Shown here: in pieces, positions 23,001 through 35,524 of the stretch
Numbering within the stretch: the first letter of the stretch is position 1
Layout of the letters: each line of letters opens with the position of its first letter
Assembly (NCBI GenBank): GCA_965153355.1
Contig: OZ231126.1
Location: forward strand, 40,362,001 to 40,426,000
Direction: 5' to 3'
Length of the DNA: 64,000 nucleotides
Source: Flaccisagitta enflata
Lineage: Eukaryota > Chaetognatha > Sagittoidea > Aphragmophora
Program-made: the position numbers and the translations under genes
Notes under the pieces: model-generated
Told to the model about the DNA's origin: nothing
Database searches by the model: none
What the model saw: the letters and a program-made list of their open reading frames with translations, nothing else

Positions 23001-25062
23001 TTCAATCTTGTGTTTGAAGGGGGTACTGCCAGATTGAAGGGGGTACTGCTGAGATAGTTCCCCAACTTTTTCATCAGTTTTTAAAGCTTTCAATCTAAGT
23101 TTAGATGGGGTACTGCCATTTTGAAGGGGGTACTGCTGGGATAGTTCCCCAACTTTTTAATCAGTTTTTCAAGCCTTCAATCTAAGTTTAGATTGGGTAC
23201 TGCCATATTGAAGGGGGTACTGCTGGGATAGTTTCCCAACTTTTTAATCAGTTTTTCAAGCCTTCAATCTAAAGTTTGGAGGGGGTACTGCCAGATTGAA
23301 GGGGGTACTGCTGGGATAGTTCCCCAACTTTGTATTCAGGTTTTTATAGCTCCACTTTTATGTTGATAAGGGGTACTGCTAGATTGAAGGGGGTACTGCT
23401 GGGATAGTTCCCCAGCTTTTTAATCAGTTTTTCAAGCCTTCAATCTCGTGTTTGAAGGGGGTACTGCCAGATTGAAGGGGGTACTGCTGGGATAGTTCCC
23501 CAACTTTGTATTCAGGTTTTTATAGCTCCACTCTTATGTTGACAAGGGGTACTGCCAGAGTGAAGGGGGTACTGCTGGGATAGTTCCCCAGCTCTTTAAT
23601 CAGTTTTTCAATACTTCAATCTCATGTTTGAAGGGGGTACTGCCAGATTGAAGGGGGTACTGCTGGGATAGTTCCCCAACTTTTTATTCAGTTTTTCAAG
23701 CCTTCAATCTAAAGTTTGGAGGGGGTACTGCCAGATTGAAGGGGGTACTGCTGGGATAGTTCCCCAACTTTGTATTCAAGTTTTTATAGCTCTCTTCTTA
23801 TATTGATAAGGGGTACTGCCAGATTGAAGGGGGTACTGCTGGGATATTTCCCCAACATATTAACCAGCTTTATATGCCTCAACTCTTACATTAGAAGGGG
23901 GTACTGCCAGATTGAAGGGGGTACTGCTGGGATAATTCCCCAACATATTAATCAGCTTTATGTGCCTAAACTCTTTCATTTGAAGGGGGTACTGCCAGAT
24001 TGAAGGGGGTACTGCTGGGATAGTTCCCCAACTTTGTATTCAGGATTTTTTAGTTCCACTCTTATGTTTATATGGGGTACTGCCAGATTCCAGGGGTTAC
24101 TGCTGGGATAGTTCCCCAGCTTTTTAATCAGTTTTTCAAGACTTCAATCTTGTGTTTGAAGGGGGTACTGCCAGATTGAAGGGGGTACTGCTGAGATAGT
24201 TCCCCAACTTTTTAATCAGTTTTTCAAGCCTTCAATCTAAAGTTTGGAGGGGGTACTGCCAGATTGAAGGGGGTACTGCTGGGATAGTTCCCCAACTTTG
24301 TATTCAGGTTTTTATAGCTCCACTCTTATGTTGATAAGGGGTACTGCCAGATTGAAGGGGGTACTGCTGGGATAGTTCCCCAGCTTTTTAATCAGTTTTT
24401 CAAGCCTTCAATCTCGTGTTTGAAGGGGGTACTGCCAGATTGAAGGGGGTACTGCTGAGATAGTTCCCCAACTTTTTAATCAGTTTTTCAAGCCTTCAAT
24501 CTAAGTTTGGATGGGGTACTGCCAGATTGAAGGGGGTACTGCTGGGATAGTTCCCCAACTTTGTATTCAGGTTTTCAAAGCTCCACTCTTATGTTGTTAA
24601 AGGGTACTGCCAGATTGAAGGGGGTACTGCTGGGATAGTTCCCTACTTATTTGAACACTTTGAAACCTCTCTTTTTATTGATGCACTTAATGAACATTAT
24701 CATTTTGTACAATGACTGTTTTTGGTTGTTCATGCAATATGAGGAGGGTACTGCCAGATTTACAAGGGTACTGCTGGTTTGATTCCCCATGTATTCTAAA
24801 GGGGTACTGCCAAACAGACTAGGTACTGCTGGGATCGTTCCCTAATATATAAAAGGGTACTGCCAAGTTGAAGAGGTACTGCCAGGATAGTTCCCCATTA
24901 TAACATGGGGTACTGCCAGATTTAAGGGGGTACTGCCAGGATCATTCCCCAAAGAGAAGACTGGGGTACTGCTGCGGGTACTGCCAAGATATATCCCCAC
25001 TTTTTCCCATTTTTTTTACAAGGGGGTACTGGAGGCCAGGGGTACTGCCAAATCACATTTAC
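20100..25062. repeat. 88-bp satellite array, about 56 copies
   Basis: The unit is about 88-89 bp. Each unit has a conserved core of about 44 bp containing gggtactgccagattgaag and then gggtactgctgggatagttc, plus a more variable 40-45-bp spacer. At least three spacer classes recur: tttgtattcaggttttta, ttttaatcagtttttcaag and acatattaaccagctttat. Spacer classes come in a partly repeated order, so there is higher-order structure. The last units (about 24700-25060) are degenerate and shorter. No long open frame runs through it. Confidence 0.97.
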
Positions 25063-25064
25063 CT

Positions 25065-25203
25065 ACAATAGGCCGGATACACAGCATCCTTTGTCGCGAA
25101 GGGGTGGGCACGAGGGCCTGCTTCAAAAGCCTCGAAAAACTTAATGACCGATGGAATGACCAACCGAAAAGTAATGTATAGAGTCGCGTGTCCGCGACTA
25201 AAA
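25065..25203 (+). mobile_element. F1 element at the satellite border
   Basis: It begins caataggccggatacacagc and ends tgtccgcgactaaaa. It lies directly at the decayed right edge of the 88-bp satellite. Confidence 0.8.
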
Positions 25204-25419
25204 GCAATTAGATAAGCTTATTGAGTGACTAATTCATTTTAAACAGGCGGTGTCTGAGATTGAACTTTAGCAAATTTGCTTTGTCAAATGACTAAGGCTG
25301 GCTTGTCTGAATGTCAATTGAAAATCAGACATGAAAAGTGAGACAAGACATCGGCATATTAGCTTGTGGGTGTGCCTAGGACTTCTCTGCATATTTCTGG
25401 TGAAAAACGCGAATCACAG

Positions 25420-25941
25420 TTTATCAAACAAAACTCAAGTGCAAAAAAGATTGGTTTCTGCGTCTCAAGAAAGATTTGTCTGAAGGAGGATATATTGATC
25501 TACTGCAGGATTTGGGGGAAGATGTTTCGGACATTTTTGCACATAAAACCCTCAAAAATAATACGGAAATCAGCTTTTTCAGGTTTTATAAACTGAACCC
25601 TATCAACAATTTAGTCGTTGACTTATCCAAATGATGAAGATTCAAACATTGATAATTCCACTAAATTTGCTCTTCCTAACTTTTTGATTAATGCTCTCAT
25701 GAAATACGCCTTAAAATTTCTCAACCTTCATTAGGTTTAACACGAAATGGTATCAAGATCTGTCACATTGGAAATTCAATTTTCTTGTGGAGAGAAAGCC
25801 GAAATTTCTTCAGAGTGGAGGAAATTGCTTCACCTTCAACAACGACGGGCAGTTGGAACAAGATGAAAGAAGCAATTTGGGGGGACTATTCTTCTACTTG
25901 GCTAGGACGAGAAACGAGACGGAAAACAACAACAACAACAA

Positions 25942-26040
<99 letters not shown>

Positions 26041-27208
26041 CTTCGATCAAAAAGGAATAGAAAGGGCACTCAAACCCATCGCAGACAATAAGAAAAACTG
26101 TTTTCAAGGAACGGACCCCGATCTCTGCGGCTGCTACATTCTCTTCGTTCATCCACCATTGACTCTCCCTACTTTGATGCAGACCAAGACGATGATTGTT
26201 TGTAATGATCAAGTCATTCCATACGAGTATCAACTAAGGCTCAATCTGAAAGGTGAGATCACGCCACAGCAAGTGGGGGACAGATTTGAAGTCTGGAGGG
26301 CATATATGAAGCGTGGAGAGCTGATTGGAGGCCTGGAGGGCTGACTCGGGGCTAAATTTTGGCTGGGAGGCTTAATTGAGCGCCTGAGAGTGCTGTTTTT
26401 AGGCCTGGATGACCACCAGGGGACGGGGCGGATGGACGGGAGGTCGGACAGATGGATGGATAGACGGATGGACAAATGGACAGACATAGCGGGGTGTAGA
26501 GTCAGGTAGCATGCAACTAAAAATCACAACTTAGCATTCACTGTTCCGTGATTTTCCCATCTTGAAGCTCCTTTTGGCAATTGCGTGGATGAGTTTCCAG
26601 AGTGTCTTCGCGTGAACATGCCACGAATTCAAGCTTACAATTACACCATGGATTCGTGCATTGCAGCCTCGAAGGATAAATTGGACATGCCTTTAAAGTG
26701 GGCGAAATGGCAACCGCAAAACACCTCTTCGAGCGAGGACAACGACTATGGAGAAGATGAAGACAACAGCTACAACGACAGCGACGAAGACAACAACGAC
26801 AACGACAGCAGCAACGAAAACGACAACGACAACGTCATCGACAATGACAACAAAGACAAAGAGGAGAAAAAACGCCGTCGCATAAAAATTGACTACCATA
26901 AGCTGTGTCCTCCAGCATGCGTCCAGCAAGTCTTCAAACCCACGACAGCTTCGGGCAATGACATGGAAAATGGAAGGAAAGATTCCTTTTCCTTGCAAAT
27001 TTTCAACGTTGATTTCGAGACGACGATTGTGCAGCAGCTTCCGGCCACTGGACCGGAAGAAGTGTTGGGCACTGTTGGCGGACTTTTGGGACTCATGATC
27101 GGCGCCTCAGTTTTGTCCGTTTTAGAAATGGTTGAGATGATGATGCGACTGATTTTCGCGATGGCTGGCAAGTTGAAAGCGAAAGCTGCCAAGATAGCAC
27201 CTAGTTAG
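25420..27208 (+). CDS. DEG/ENaC-family cation channel, 3' exons
   Basis: This is the C-terminal part of a DEG/ENaC (amiloride-sensitive sodium channel) subunit, a trimeric plasma-membrane cation channel with two membrane helices and a large extracellular domain. I infer three exons: about 25420-25582, 25735-26252 and 26568-27208. The introns are 25583-25734 (phase 2, cag|gtttta to ttcattag) and 26253-26567 (phase 1, aag|gtgaga to cttgaag), and both joins keep frame. Exon 2 carries the family finger motif GNCFTFN near 25822. The second join creates LKAPFGNC, matching the family P-[YF]-G-x-C motif. The last exon ends with CPPAC and a membrane helix containing GGLLGLMIGASVLSVLE, including the G-x-S filter. 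Asn/Asp-rich runs (AAC/GAC repeats) lie at about 25926-26042 and 26730-26870. The usual cysteine-rich stretch between PFGNC and CPPAC is poor in cysteines. The first membrane helix and N-terminus are not visible downstream of the satellite. An aataaa lies at about 27254. The family call is firm; the 5' exon start is uncertain. Confidence 0.87.
26253..26567 (+). other. Repeat-filled GT-AG intron of the channel gene
   Basis: This 315-bp intron begins gtgaga and ends tcttgaag. Most of it is repeat DNA. From about 26277 to 26425 there are degenerate copies of the 20-bp unit built on gatttgaggcctggagggc, which is also found inside the F2 elements. From about 26425 to 26524 it carries the 3' part of an F1 element: a ggac-rich run, then the motif ggggtgtagagtcaggtagc and a gcaactaaaaa end. 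Only about 45 bp before the acceptor look like ordinary intron. The phase agrees with the flanking exons. Confidence 0.75.
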
Positions 27209-27290
27209 TTGACATATATATGTTTTTTTTTCCACCGAAAACGAATTTTGATAATAAAATAATGGTATAACAAGGAGCGAACTATTCCTT
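27209..27290 (+). terminator. 3' UTR and polyadenylation signal of the channel gene
   Basis: The stop codon tag at 27206-27208 is followed by an A/T-rich stretch with overlapping aataaa hexamers at about 27252-27260. This is a plausible cleavage/polyadenylation signal about 45 bp after the stop codon. Confidence 0.5.
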
Positions 27291-27771
27291 AACATACAAA
27301 TGGAAGAGGGCCTCGTGAACCCTTATTGACTGCTTCATACGCGCATCATTACGCGTCTTCCATCGGATAAGCATCTACCAAAATATTCTCACAAGAAGTA
27401 GTGAGATATTGTTACCCGTGTAACCAGAATCAACTCGACACTAACTTCTTACAATCATGACTGGCTGGCAGCTTCATGACCTAGTTGACGAGTCTTTCTG
27501 CGACGAGGTGAATGAAACCAATAATTGTCTGTCGGCAGACTGGGAAGACATATCTCTTTAAAAGACGCAAAAATGTGTTGAGAAAATAAAAAAAACTGCG
27601 CCAGATAAATTGGGCGCATCAATCTTTTAACTTGTTTTCTTTTTTTCAATCATTTTTCAAGTAGGATATTTTTGTCTTTTTTTCATTCTACGGTAAAGTT
27701 GGCAGATCTTTCTTTTTTGACTCAGTTTACCGTCGTGTTTGGCGCCATATCAAAATTGGCTCAGCCAGTAG

Positions 27772-27863
<92 letters not shown>

Positions 27864-28238
27864 CTTTTTATCATCAAATAGCTTCCCTTTTTGGCACAGA
27901 AATGAGAGAAGCGCGCGCTTGAAAGCCTCAGGCTAAATTAGCAAAAGAAATTCAAACTTGGATACATTCATTTTTTTCTTCATTTGATGTCTAAAAGAAT
28001 CCTATGGTTTTTGCACTTAGTGCAAACTTTTAAAAAAAACTTTACAATTGAGATCAATCTCTCCGCAGGTTGTTTACAATTAACTAAAATATTAGAAGAC
28101 TACACTCTAATTGTGTCCGCGATTGCCAAGGGAGTTTTAGTTTCACAAGGTTGCATTTCCCCCCCCCCCCAGTGGCGGGGGTAAGTAAAATCAAAGGGTC
28201 TGGTGATGGGGAAGAAAATTAAATGGTGGAAAAGAAGA
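27291..28238. other. No gene seen outside the CT tract
   Basis: Unique A/T-rich DNA downstream of the channel gene; nothing recognisable. Confidence 0.5.
27775..27858 (+). repeat. CT tract
   Basis: (CT)n of about 84 bp. Confidence 0.97.
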
Positions 28239-28364
28239 AACAAGGCCAAGTAGGCCAATAAGGTGCGACATGTGGATCATTGAACGAATAAGTTACCGAC
28301 CAACAGACAGACCAACCGACAGACGGACACAGCCAGTTATAGAGGTGCTTTGTCGCACCTAAAA
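28239..28364 (+). mobile_element. F1 element with divergent but matched arms
   Basis: It begins aacaaggccaagtaggccaa. The arm aggtgcgaca (28261-28270) differs from all other copies, yet its exact complement tgtcgcacct stands at 28351-28360 in the terminal hairpin, followed by aaaac. Confidence 0.85.
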
Positions 28365-28570
28365 CAAAATTTAAGAAGATTTTACCCTTTTGACAGTTCC
28401 AAAAGATAGTATTTGATTCCTACAACACTGTTTTACACTTTTCTGTCAATATTCATACTATATTTGCACTCTGTGGGGTAGAAGATCAAACAATTTTTCA
28501 ACTCGGCGGGGAAGGAAATCAAAGACCAGGGGGGAAAAGATATCAAAAGCCGCTTAACTTTATACACCCC

Positions 28571-28796
28571 TGGTTGTAACATCTCTCCCAAATTTTTTGT
28601 CAAAGCTGCACTTGTATCAAAACCATGAAAAGCCTACTTCCAGTTGTACAGCATCATGAAGTTTTAACTGAAGTAGCATGAAGGTGTCATAACACTTATA
28701 TTAAGATTTCTTTTTAATGGGCCAAAAAGTAGGTTTTCATGGTTTTACTTTAAGTGCTGCTTTGACATCAATTGTGGGACAGACGTTACGATGAGG
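28571..28796. mobile_element. Small fold-back element
   Basis: The arms tttgtcaaagctgcacttg and aagtgctgctttgacatcaa, plus aaaaccatgaaaagcctactt and its inverse, face each other across about 60 bp. Confidence 0.65.
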
Positions 28797-28799
28797 CGC

Positions 28800-29400
28800 A
28801 TTATACACGATCCATGATGCGCGTGATGACGTAAAATAAAAAGCATTTTGCATGTATATGGGATGCATCGTTGCGAAAAAAATATAAAGTTTGATTTATG
28901 TGGAATCTCTGAAAGCTCGACTATGGCAAACGGGGGTGGAGGTAAGTGATGATGAAGAGGAGGAGGGGTGAAAACGGCGGAAAAGGAAAGTAGTGGAGAG
29001 GAGTAGGAGAAGTGAAGGAGGAAGAGGACGACGACGACGACAACGACAACAACGACGATGCGTTGGTCGTTGAAAGGCGAAGAAACGAGGTAAAGATGAT
29101 GGAAGGCGTGTCTACCTCATGGCATGTCTCCCCCCTTCTCTTCCTCCTCCTCCTTTTCTCCCTCCTTCGCTTCATCCTCCTCCTCCTTATCTTCTGGCAG
29201 GTCTAGATGATCATAACGAGAATATATTTCACGCAGCTAACTCTCTAACAGTTTTTTTCTCACTTTCTCTGACAATGATGTCATAATTTTTTCTCTCGCT
29301 TCATCTTAGTCTCCTGACTCTTCGTCTGATTCTGACTGTGTGAGTTTCCGTCGTTTTCAGAGTGCATTTATCGTTGGTCTTACATTTCATTCTTGTTTTA
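28800..29400. other. Purine/pyrimidine biased DNA, no gene
   Basis: A gaggag/gacgac run (28940-29060) faces a cctcctcc run (29130-29200); no convincing frame. Confidence 0.5.
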
Positions 29401-29402
29401 TT

Positions 29403-29843
29403 TTTTGGGCAGCGGCCCCAAAGGGCCGATATCCTGTGGTGTACGTCCGCCTGTCCGTCCGTACATCCCCCCCCCCCGGAGCTTCTCAAGCCTCAAATTC
29501 CCATTGATAACATGGGAAATTGACAAAATACAAACTTCCCATTGAATAACATAGAAAATTAACAAAAAATTGAAAAATTGCATGATTCCCATTGAATAAC
29601 ATAGAACATAATGAAAATTGAGACAAATGTAAAATTCTCATAGAATAAAATGGTAAATTGACAAGAAATTCCTATTGAATAACATGGAAAGTTGCTACCA
29701 GGGCCTCTCAGGACGTCTGGAAATTCACCCCTGTGTCCTACAGGACATTGGCCCTTTGGGGCCGCTGCCCTGCTCTCACTCCAATTTTTCAGCTATTCAC
29801 TCCAGCAGGGCATCGGGTACCGCTGACCATGTGCGATCCTTGG
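29403..29843 (-). mobile_element. F2 element with internal 50-bp repeats
   Basis: The reversed 3' end (ttttttgggcagcggcccca) is at 29401. The matching inner arm (ggccctttggggccgctgcc) is at about 29751-29770. The outer end with gcatcgggtaccgctgacca is at about 29810-29830. The interior holds about four units of roughly 50 bp built on cccattgaataacatagaaa instead of the 20-bp minisatellite. Confidence 0.78.
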
Positions 29844-29869
29844 ATGACTTGTTTTTTTCTATTGTACTT

Positions 29870-29876
29870 TCTTTCT

Positions 29877-29913
<37 letters not shown>

Positions 29914-29998
29914 TTTCTTTCTTTCTTTCTTTTCTGTCTGTCATCACTATTGTTCTTTCTTTTTTCTTTTCTCTTTCTTCTGTCTGTCTGTCTGTCTG

Positions 29999-30042
<44 letters not shown>

Positions 30043-30065
30043 TTTTTTCTTTCTTTTTTTTCTTG
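29870..30065 (+). repeat. CTTT tetranucleotide tract
   Basis: (CTTT)n with tctg interruptions. Confidence 0.95.
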
Positions 30066-30502
30066 CTTTCTTTCTTCTTATTTTTTATTCTGTCTGTCAG
30101 CCTGTGTGTGATAGTGTGTGTTTCGGACCTTTTTTTTATAACTAATGTGAATGATCTCAGAATTTCACCAATAGATGTTTGAATAGTGGGCAAATTAGCA
30201 AACGGAAAACGTCTCACGCGATGATCCGAAGCAAAACGCACAAAAACGATCTATCTCGGACCATCTTGACATTCACAGAGCGCTGCTATACCAGTACAAA
30301 TTTAGATCCACTAAACAGGAATAACTCCTCCGCGGCAAATATATGTATATATATTTCTTTGTGCAAGTGTAGATCTGGAATTTATACTGTGAAACTATGA
30401 ATACCCAAGTTTGTCCTCGTTGCTCATTACATTCTAACGGTATTTTGGTTTCTATTGTGAGAGTTGGACCCTTGCAACGTTAAAAAAGAGTATGAATAGC
30501 AC

Positions 30503-31245
<743 letters not shown>

Positions 31246-31249
31246 TGTG

Positions 31250-31805
31250 TGACATTAAGTGGTTCAATATTCGGGACGTATATATTTTTGCATAAAACAC
31301 TCTGTTTTAAAATCCCGTGGTAATATTCATTCCAGGTTTGCTACATACAATTTACTGTGCCTATCTATAAACACCATTTGTGCTATACCGTTTTTTATGA
31401 TTAGATTTTTAGCATATGATATTATACAATTTTTTATTTCCAGTTTATTTTAAAGTTTGGTCCGCTTGTTGTAAGAACCTTCATGAAGTTCCAAGGCCCT
31501 CGTTGGGTTCCAACTTCCAACACATTCTCGGTTGGACCTCGGAGTCATGATCCCTCCACTCGGGGAAGCGATGAGGCAAAAGAAAGAATTGCCACGAGGA
31601 ATTTCCATCTCATCCTCTGCCTCCTTCTTCTCCTTGTCCTTTGCCTCCTCCTCGTCACCCTCCTCTTTATTCTTTGCCCTCGTGTGGAACCAAAGGTTTC
31701 TGACCTCTTTGTGATCACTGCCAAGTGAAAAAAAGACAAAAACTAAAAGAGTCAAAAAGAAAAAAGAAAGAGAAAATACAGAGATAGCTAGAAACTTCTT
31801 AGATA
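31250..31805. other. No gene seen
   Basis: A/T-rich sequence. The 101-codon minus frame at 31755-31450 is charged low complexity without recognisable motifs. Confidence 0.5.
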
Positions 31806-31809
31806 CAAA

Positions 31810-32047
31810 AACAAGGCCAACACCTTACAGTCGCGTGCGGTTGTTAAGACCATAAGACCAAAAGACCAAAGGACTAAGAGGCTAAAAGTAAATTGACTTA
31901 AGATAACTTCAAATAACTTAAAATGACTTAAGATGACTTAAAATGACGTCAAATGGCAAAAAAAAAAGCAAAGTATTATGGACCGACAGACGGATGGACG
32001 GACTGACGGAGAGAGCGGGTCATTGAGTTGCGTGCATGCGACTAGAA
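31810..32047 (+). mobile_element. F1 element, gtcaagac subtype
   Basis: It begins aacaaggccaacaccttaca and ends catgcgactagaaa, with aaatgactta repeats in the middle. Confidence 0.85.
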
Positions 32048-32199
32048 ACATAGTTGGTATGCAATTGCGTCGAAATCTAAACGTCTTTTTCTCTCTTATC
32101 TGAAAAAAACGAACATTTGTAAATAACTGTCTATTAGCTATCATTTGTAACCAATGCTATTGTCTTTTCAACTTCATTACAACTGAGCATAATGATTTA

Positions 32200-32814
32200 A
32201 CAGTGGCGACAGAAAATTTGATACAAAACTTTTTGACACTATCTATTGATTTTTTAACAACTTTGATTGTTATTCAATATCAAACAATACATCATTTGAA
32301 AGTTTATCAAAAGTACTTCAAATGCTGATTTTATGCAAGATGCTCAGCCCTTTGGTTTGGCCTCCGTATTGAGTTGAAGTATGGTGGTTATAATTTTGCT
32401 ACTCAGGATTTAAATTTATTTAAAAAACCTTTGCATCTGTTTTTTACCACTCCAGTTTAAATTACCTTAGAAAAATCAAAAAGGCCATAATTCTCAAATA
32501 CTATAGATCAGCAGATGAAATGATGGACCAACTAATAGCCTGACACACTAGCACAAAGAGCCATGGAATCAAAATAAAGTATTGAAAGAATTACAGATAA
32601 AACTCTCCTGAAATGATAATCATTTGACCATCACGATTAAAATCATTACTGAGCCTAAATCAAAAGAGCAAAATTCCTCCACAAGGTCAGCCTTTGAAGC
32701 ACTTTGGAAGAGTTTTCAAATATAATTCAATGCGGGGTTGAAAAATACTTCTGATAAGCCATAAATCCATGTAAGATGGGCATAACTTTGTATCAAATTT
32801 TTTGTCGCTACTGT
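32200..32814. mobile_element. Terminal-inverted-repeat element, ta borders
   Basis: The ends are acagtggcgacagaaaattt and the inverse of ttttttgtcgctactgt, with roughly 30-bp arms, flanked by ta. The interior is A/T-rich with no long frame. Confidence 0.75.
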
Positions 32815-33126
32815 TACGTAGAAACAGTCGCCATTGGAAAAAGATTTACTCATTACTCACCTTTGTAACCACATTTCACTCTCAAACAAATGCAGTATGA
32901 CTTTCACTTTCAGCAACATCTCATTAAAAGCTTCATCAGAAACCTCATAGCAGCTGTCGATTTTATTTTGCGTGATATTTGATTCAATGAATTTTTTTCC
33001 CTTTGCATACGCATAAATATGCCGGTCATTTTTGTATGTCGGGTGCCATTGCAAAACTGTTCCGGCTTTTTTTGTTTTTTTGGATTTTTTTTTTCAGTTT
33101 CGTATTGGCATTCTTTGTTTGACTTT

Positions 33127-33569
33127 GTTTTTTAGTCGCTTGGTAAGCGACTCCATAATGAGATGGGCTCAACTTGGGCTTAGTTTATATTCTAAATATC
33201 AGTCTTTTAAGTTTATTTGTCTTCCTGTAATGAATTTCCCCGTATTTCCAAGTCTTGACTACATCTACTGTACAGATAAGAAAATGGAAAGTAAACTTGT
33301 TTTTTTGTCATATACAACTAGGATATCATACCAACTATACTTAAATGAGTAAATGGGGTCAGGATATGAAGTCGAAGTGCAAGTGGAAGAGGAAGCGGAA
33401 GCGGAAGCGCTTGGTTGTATCCTTTTGCTTCCATAAGGCATCAAAAAATTTTTCGCATCCGTTTGATTTTAAAATTACACTTCCGCTTCCGCTTCTGCTT
33501 CCATGCTCAAACTACCGCTTCCATCCGCTTCCACTTCCGCTTCTGAATCCCTAGTATTCGGCCTTGTTT
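33127..33569 (-). mobile_element. F1-like element carrying a fold-back fragment
   Basis: It has the hairpin tttttagtcgcttggtaagc at the left and tattcggccttgtttg at the right. Inside are a piece related to the 2995-3556 fold-back (33190-33275, ccaagtcttgactacatcta) and an inverted pair of ggaagc/gcttcc runs (33375-33540). Confidence 0.6.
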
Positions 33570-33703
33570 GCTGTATTATTACAAGAAACTAACGCTGGTT
33601 ACTTCTCATGAATGGCTGAGTGAGACAATGGAGAGCTCTGTCAGCAAAAGAGATGCCTCTTGCCGCTTGTGGTCTGAATTTATTACAGGACGGACATAAG
33701 GGA

Positions 33704-33981
33704 AACAAGGCCAGATACACGACCAATCATTTGTGATAGTAAGTCGGGTGGGCAGGGGCATAGTCTGACGTAGGTCTCAATTTGACATGGACAGAATTTG
33801 TCAGAAATCTAATCACCAAGTTATTTTTTTCTCCCAATGGGTAAAGCATTTATTTGGTTAAATGATGTTTAAATGAGTTATCCAACCTAAAAAGTGACTA
33901 ACATTTGGTTACCGGCCGACCAACGGACCAACGGACCAACGGATATACCAACCTCAAGAGTCGCGTTCACGCAACTAGCAA
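33704..33981 (+). mobile_element. F1 element
   Basis: It begins aacaaggccagatacacgac, has gtcgggtgggcaggggc, and ends gttcacgcaactagcaaaa. Confidence 0.75.
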
Positions 33982-33984
33982 AAG

Positions 33985-34930
33985 TGTAAGCGTTTACCAT
34001 CTGACGCTTTTGCGACTATTTGTGCTGAATAATCTCAGAAAGAGACAAATGGAAAAATAGAGAGTTACTGTCTTGTTGTCTTGTCGTATTGGGTGATCAC
34101 AGAAAAAGACAAATGGAAAAAAGAGAGATGGATGATCAAGAGTGAGGACTTCGGAAACGCAAAGACTGATTAGAAACACCAATGATCCACACAATCTATG
34201 GTCAAGGATTCCCCTTCTTTCAGGCAAAAAAAAATGGTTTGGGATGGATGAAAAAAAAACAGGAACCAAGCCATTTGGTGACCAAGGACCAGACAATATA
34301 AACAGGACAAAAGCCATTTAAAAAGGAAATGTAGACCATGGAAGAAAAACTTATGTAAGCCATCACCTGACAGAAAAGGTTAAAAATGGGACACCGACCA
34401 ATTTTGGGACGCTTCTCAAAGGAAAATTCGCTGCAAGTTGGAGAAGAGAAAGTCAGACGATTTATATCAAAAGGTTTAGATTGAAGTGCGGAAGTAAGCC
34501 AAAAAGAAACAGATGGAAGAAAAAAACAACACAGGATGCAATTTCAGCTCAGATGGTTAAGCAACAGGATTATGTTAGTGGCATTAGATGCCTTTGTGAA
34601 GGTGGTGTAATAAGAGTCGTGGCAAAATACTATCTTGCTAAAATAATATGAAAAGACTTTAAAATCACAATCCGGATTGCTGAAGTGACAGGCTGGACAT
34701 CAATGTGTGATGGCAGAATGCAATCGTAGTTCAGAATGTAAACTGGTGTTCAGGAAAAGTGGCGGATTGATTGGAATTGGAGTTCAGACTTTGGAAGTTA
34801 CAGTTTAGGAGGTTTATAAGGCTGATTAGACAGATGAGGGAAGAATGTCATTGCGAGTTACGTGATTTTGATTGGTGGTAACAGACATTGAATGATATTT
34901 GCCATGTCAGGATCTTTAAAAAGCTCTTAA
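33985..34930. other. No gene seen
   Basis: It opens with ctgacgcttttgcgactatt, which also occurs right after the F2 end at about 56370, so part of a further repeat is present. The agacaaatggaaaaa phrase repeats at 34042 and 34107. Confidence 0.5.
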
Positions 34931-34934
34931 AGCT

Positions 34935-35160
34935 AGCCATCAGTGGCAGGTGATACTTGCCATAACATGAAGTTAGCCAAATGTCATCCATGGAAAGCTC
35001 TCATAGTCAAAGCTGTTGATCAGTGGCAAATGAGAATTGTCATAACATGAACGCAACCAAATGTCATCCGAGAAAAGCTCTCAACTCAGTCTCTCGGTGG
35101 TATATAAGATTTGCTATAACATGAACTTAACCAAATACCATCCAAAGAAAAGCGACGTTG
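34935..35160 (+). repeat. ~90-bp tandem repeat, three units
   Basis: The units share cataacatgaa, aaccaaatgtcatcc and gaaaagctctca. Confidence 0.7.
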
Positions 35161-35229
35161 AGTCTTCACTCTTCACACTTGTCTGCATTTAAAAAGCGGT
35201 GATAATCGTTGCAGCATCTCAAATAGGCA

Positions 35230-35524
35230 ATGAAAGAGGAAGGAAGAGCAGGCGGCGTTGAATGTAATGGAAGAGGAGGAATTAGTGACGTTCAATCGTC
35301 TGATGAATGCGATGAATGTAATGAAAGAGGAGGATTAAGTGGCGTTGAATTGTTTGATGAATGCAATGAATGTAATGGAAGAGGAGGATTAAGTGGCATT
35401 GAATCGTTTGATGAATGCAATGATTGTAATGGAAGAGGAGGATTAAGTAGCGCTGAATCGTCTGATGAATGCAATGAATGTAATGAAAGAGGAGAATTAG
35501 GTGGCATTTCCTACTTAAATCAAT
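35230..35524 (+). repeat. 54-bp minisatellite, left part
   Basis: About five units built on gatgaatgcaatgaatgtaa tgaaagaggaggattaagtg. The unit is a multiple of three, so a 98-codon frame with an 18-residue repeat (FDECNECNGRGGLSGIES) stays open. I see no start context, signal or homologue, so coding is doubtful. It continues after the palindrome at 38810. Confidence 0.8.

Noticed and set aside
20100-25062. Regular repeat-spacer layout resembling a CRISPR array
   Set aside because: Spacers are not unique; they belong to a few recurrent classes. The context is eukaryotic and there are no cas genes. It is a satellite.
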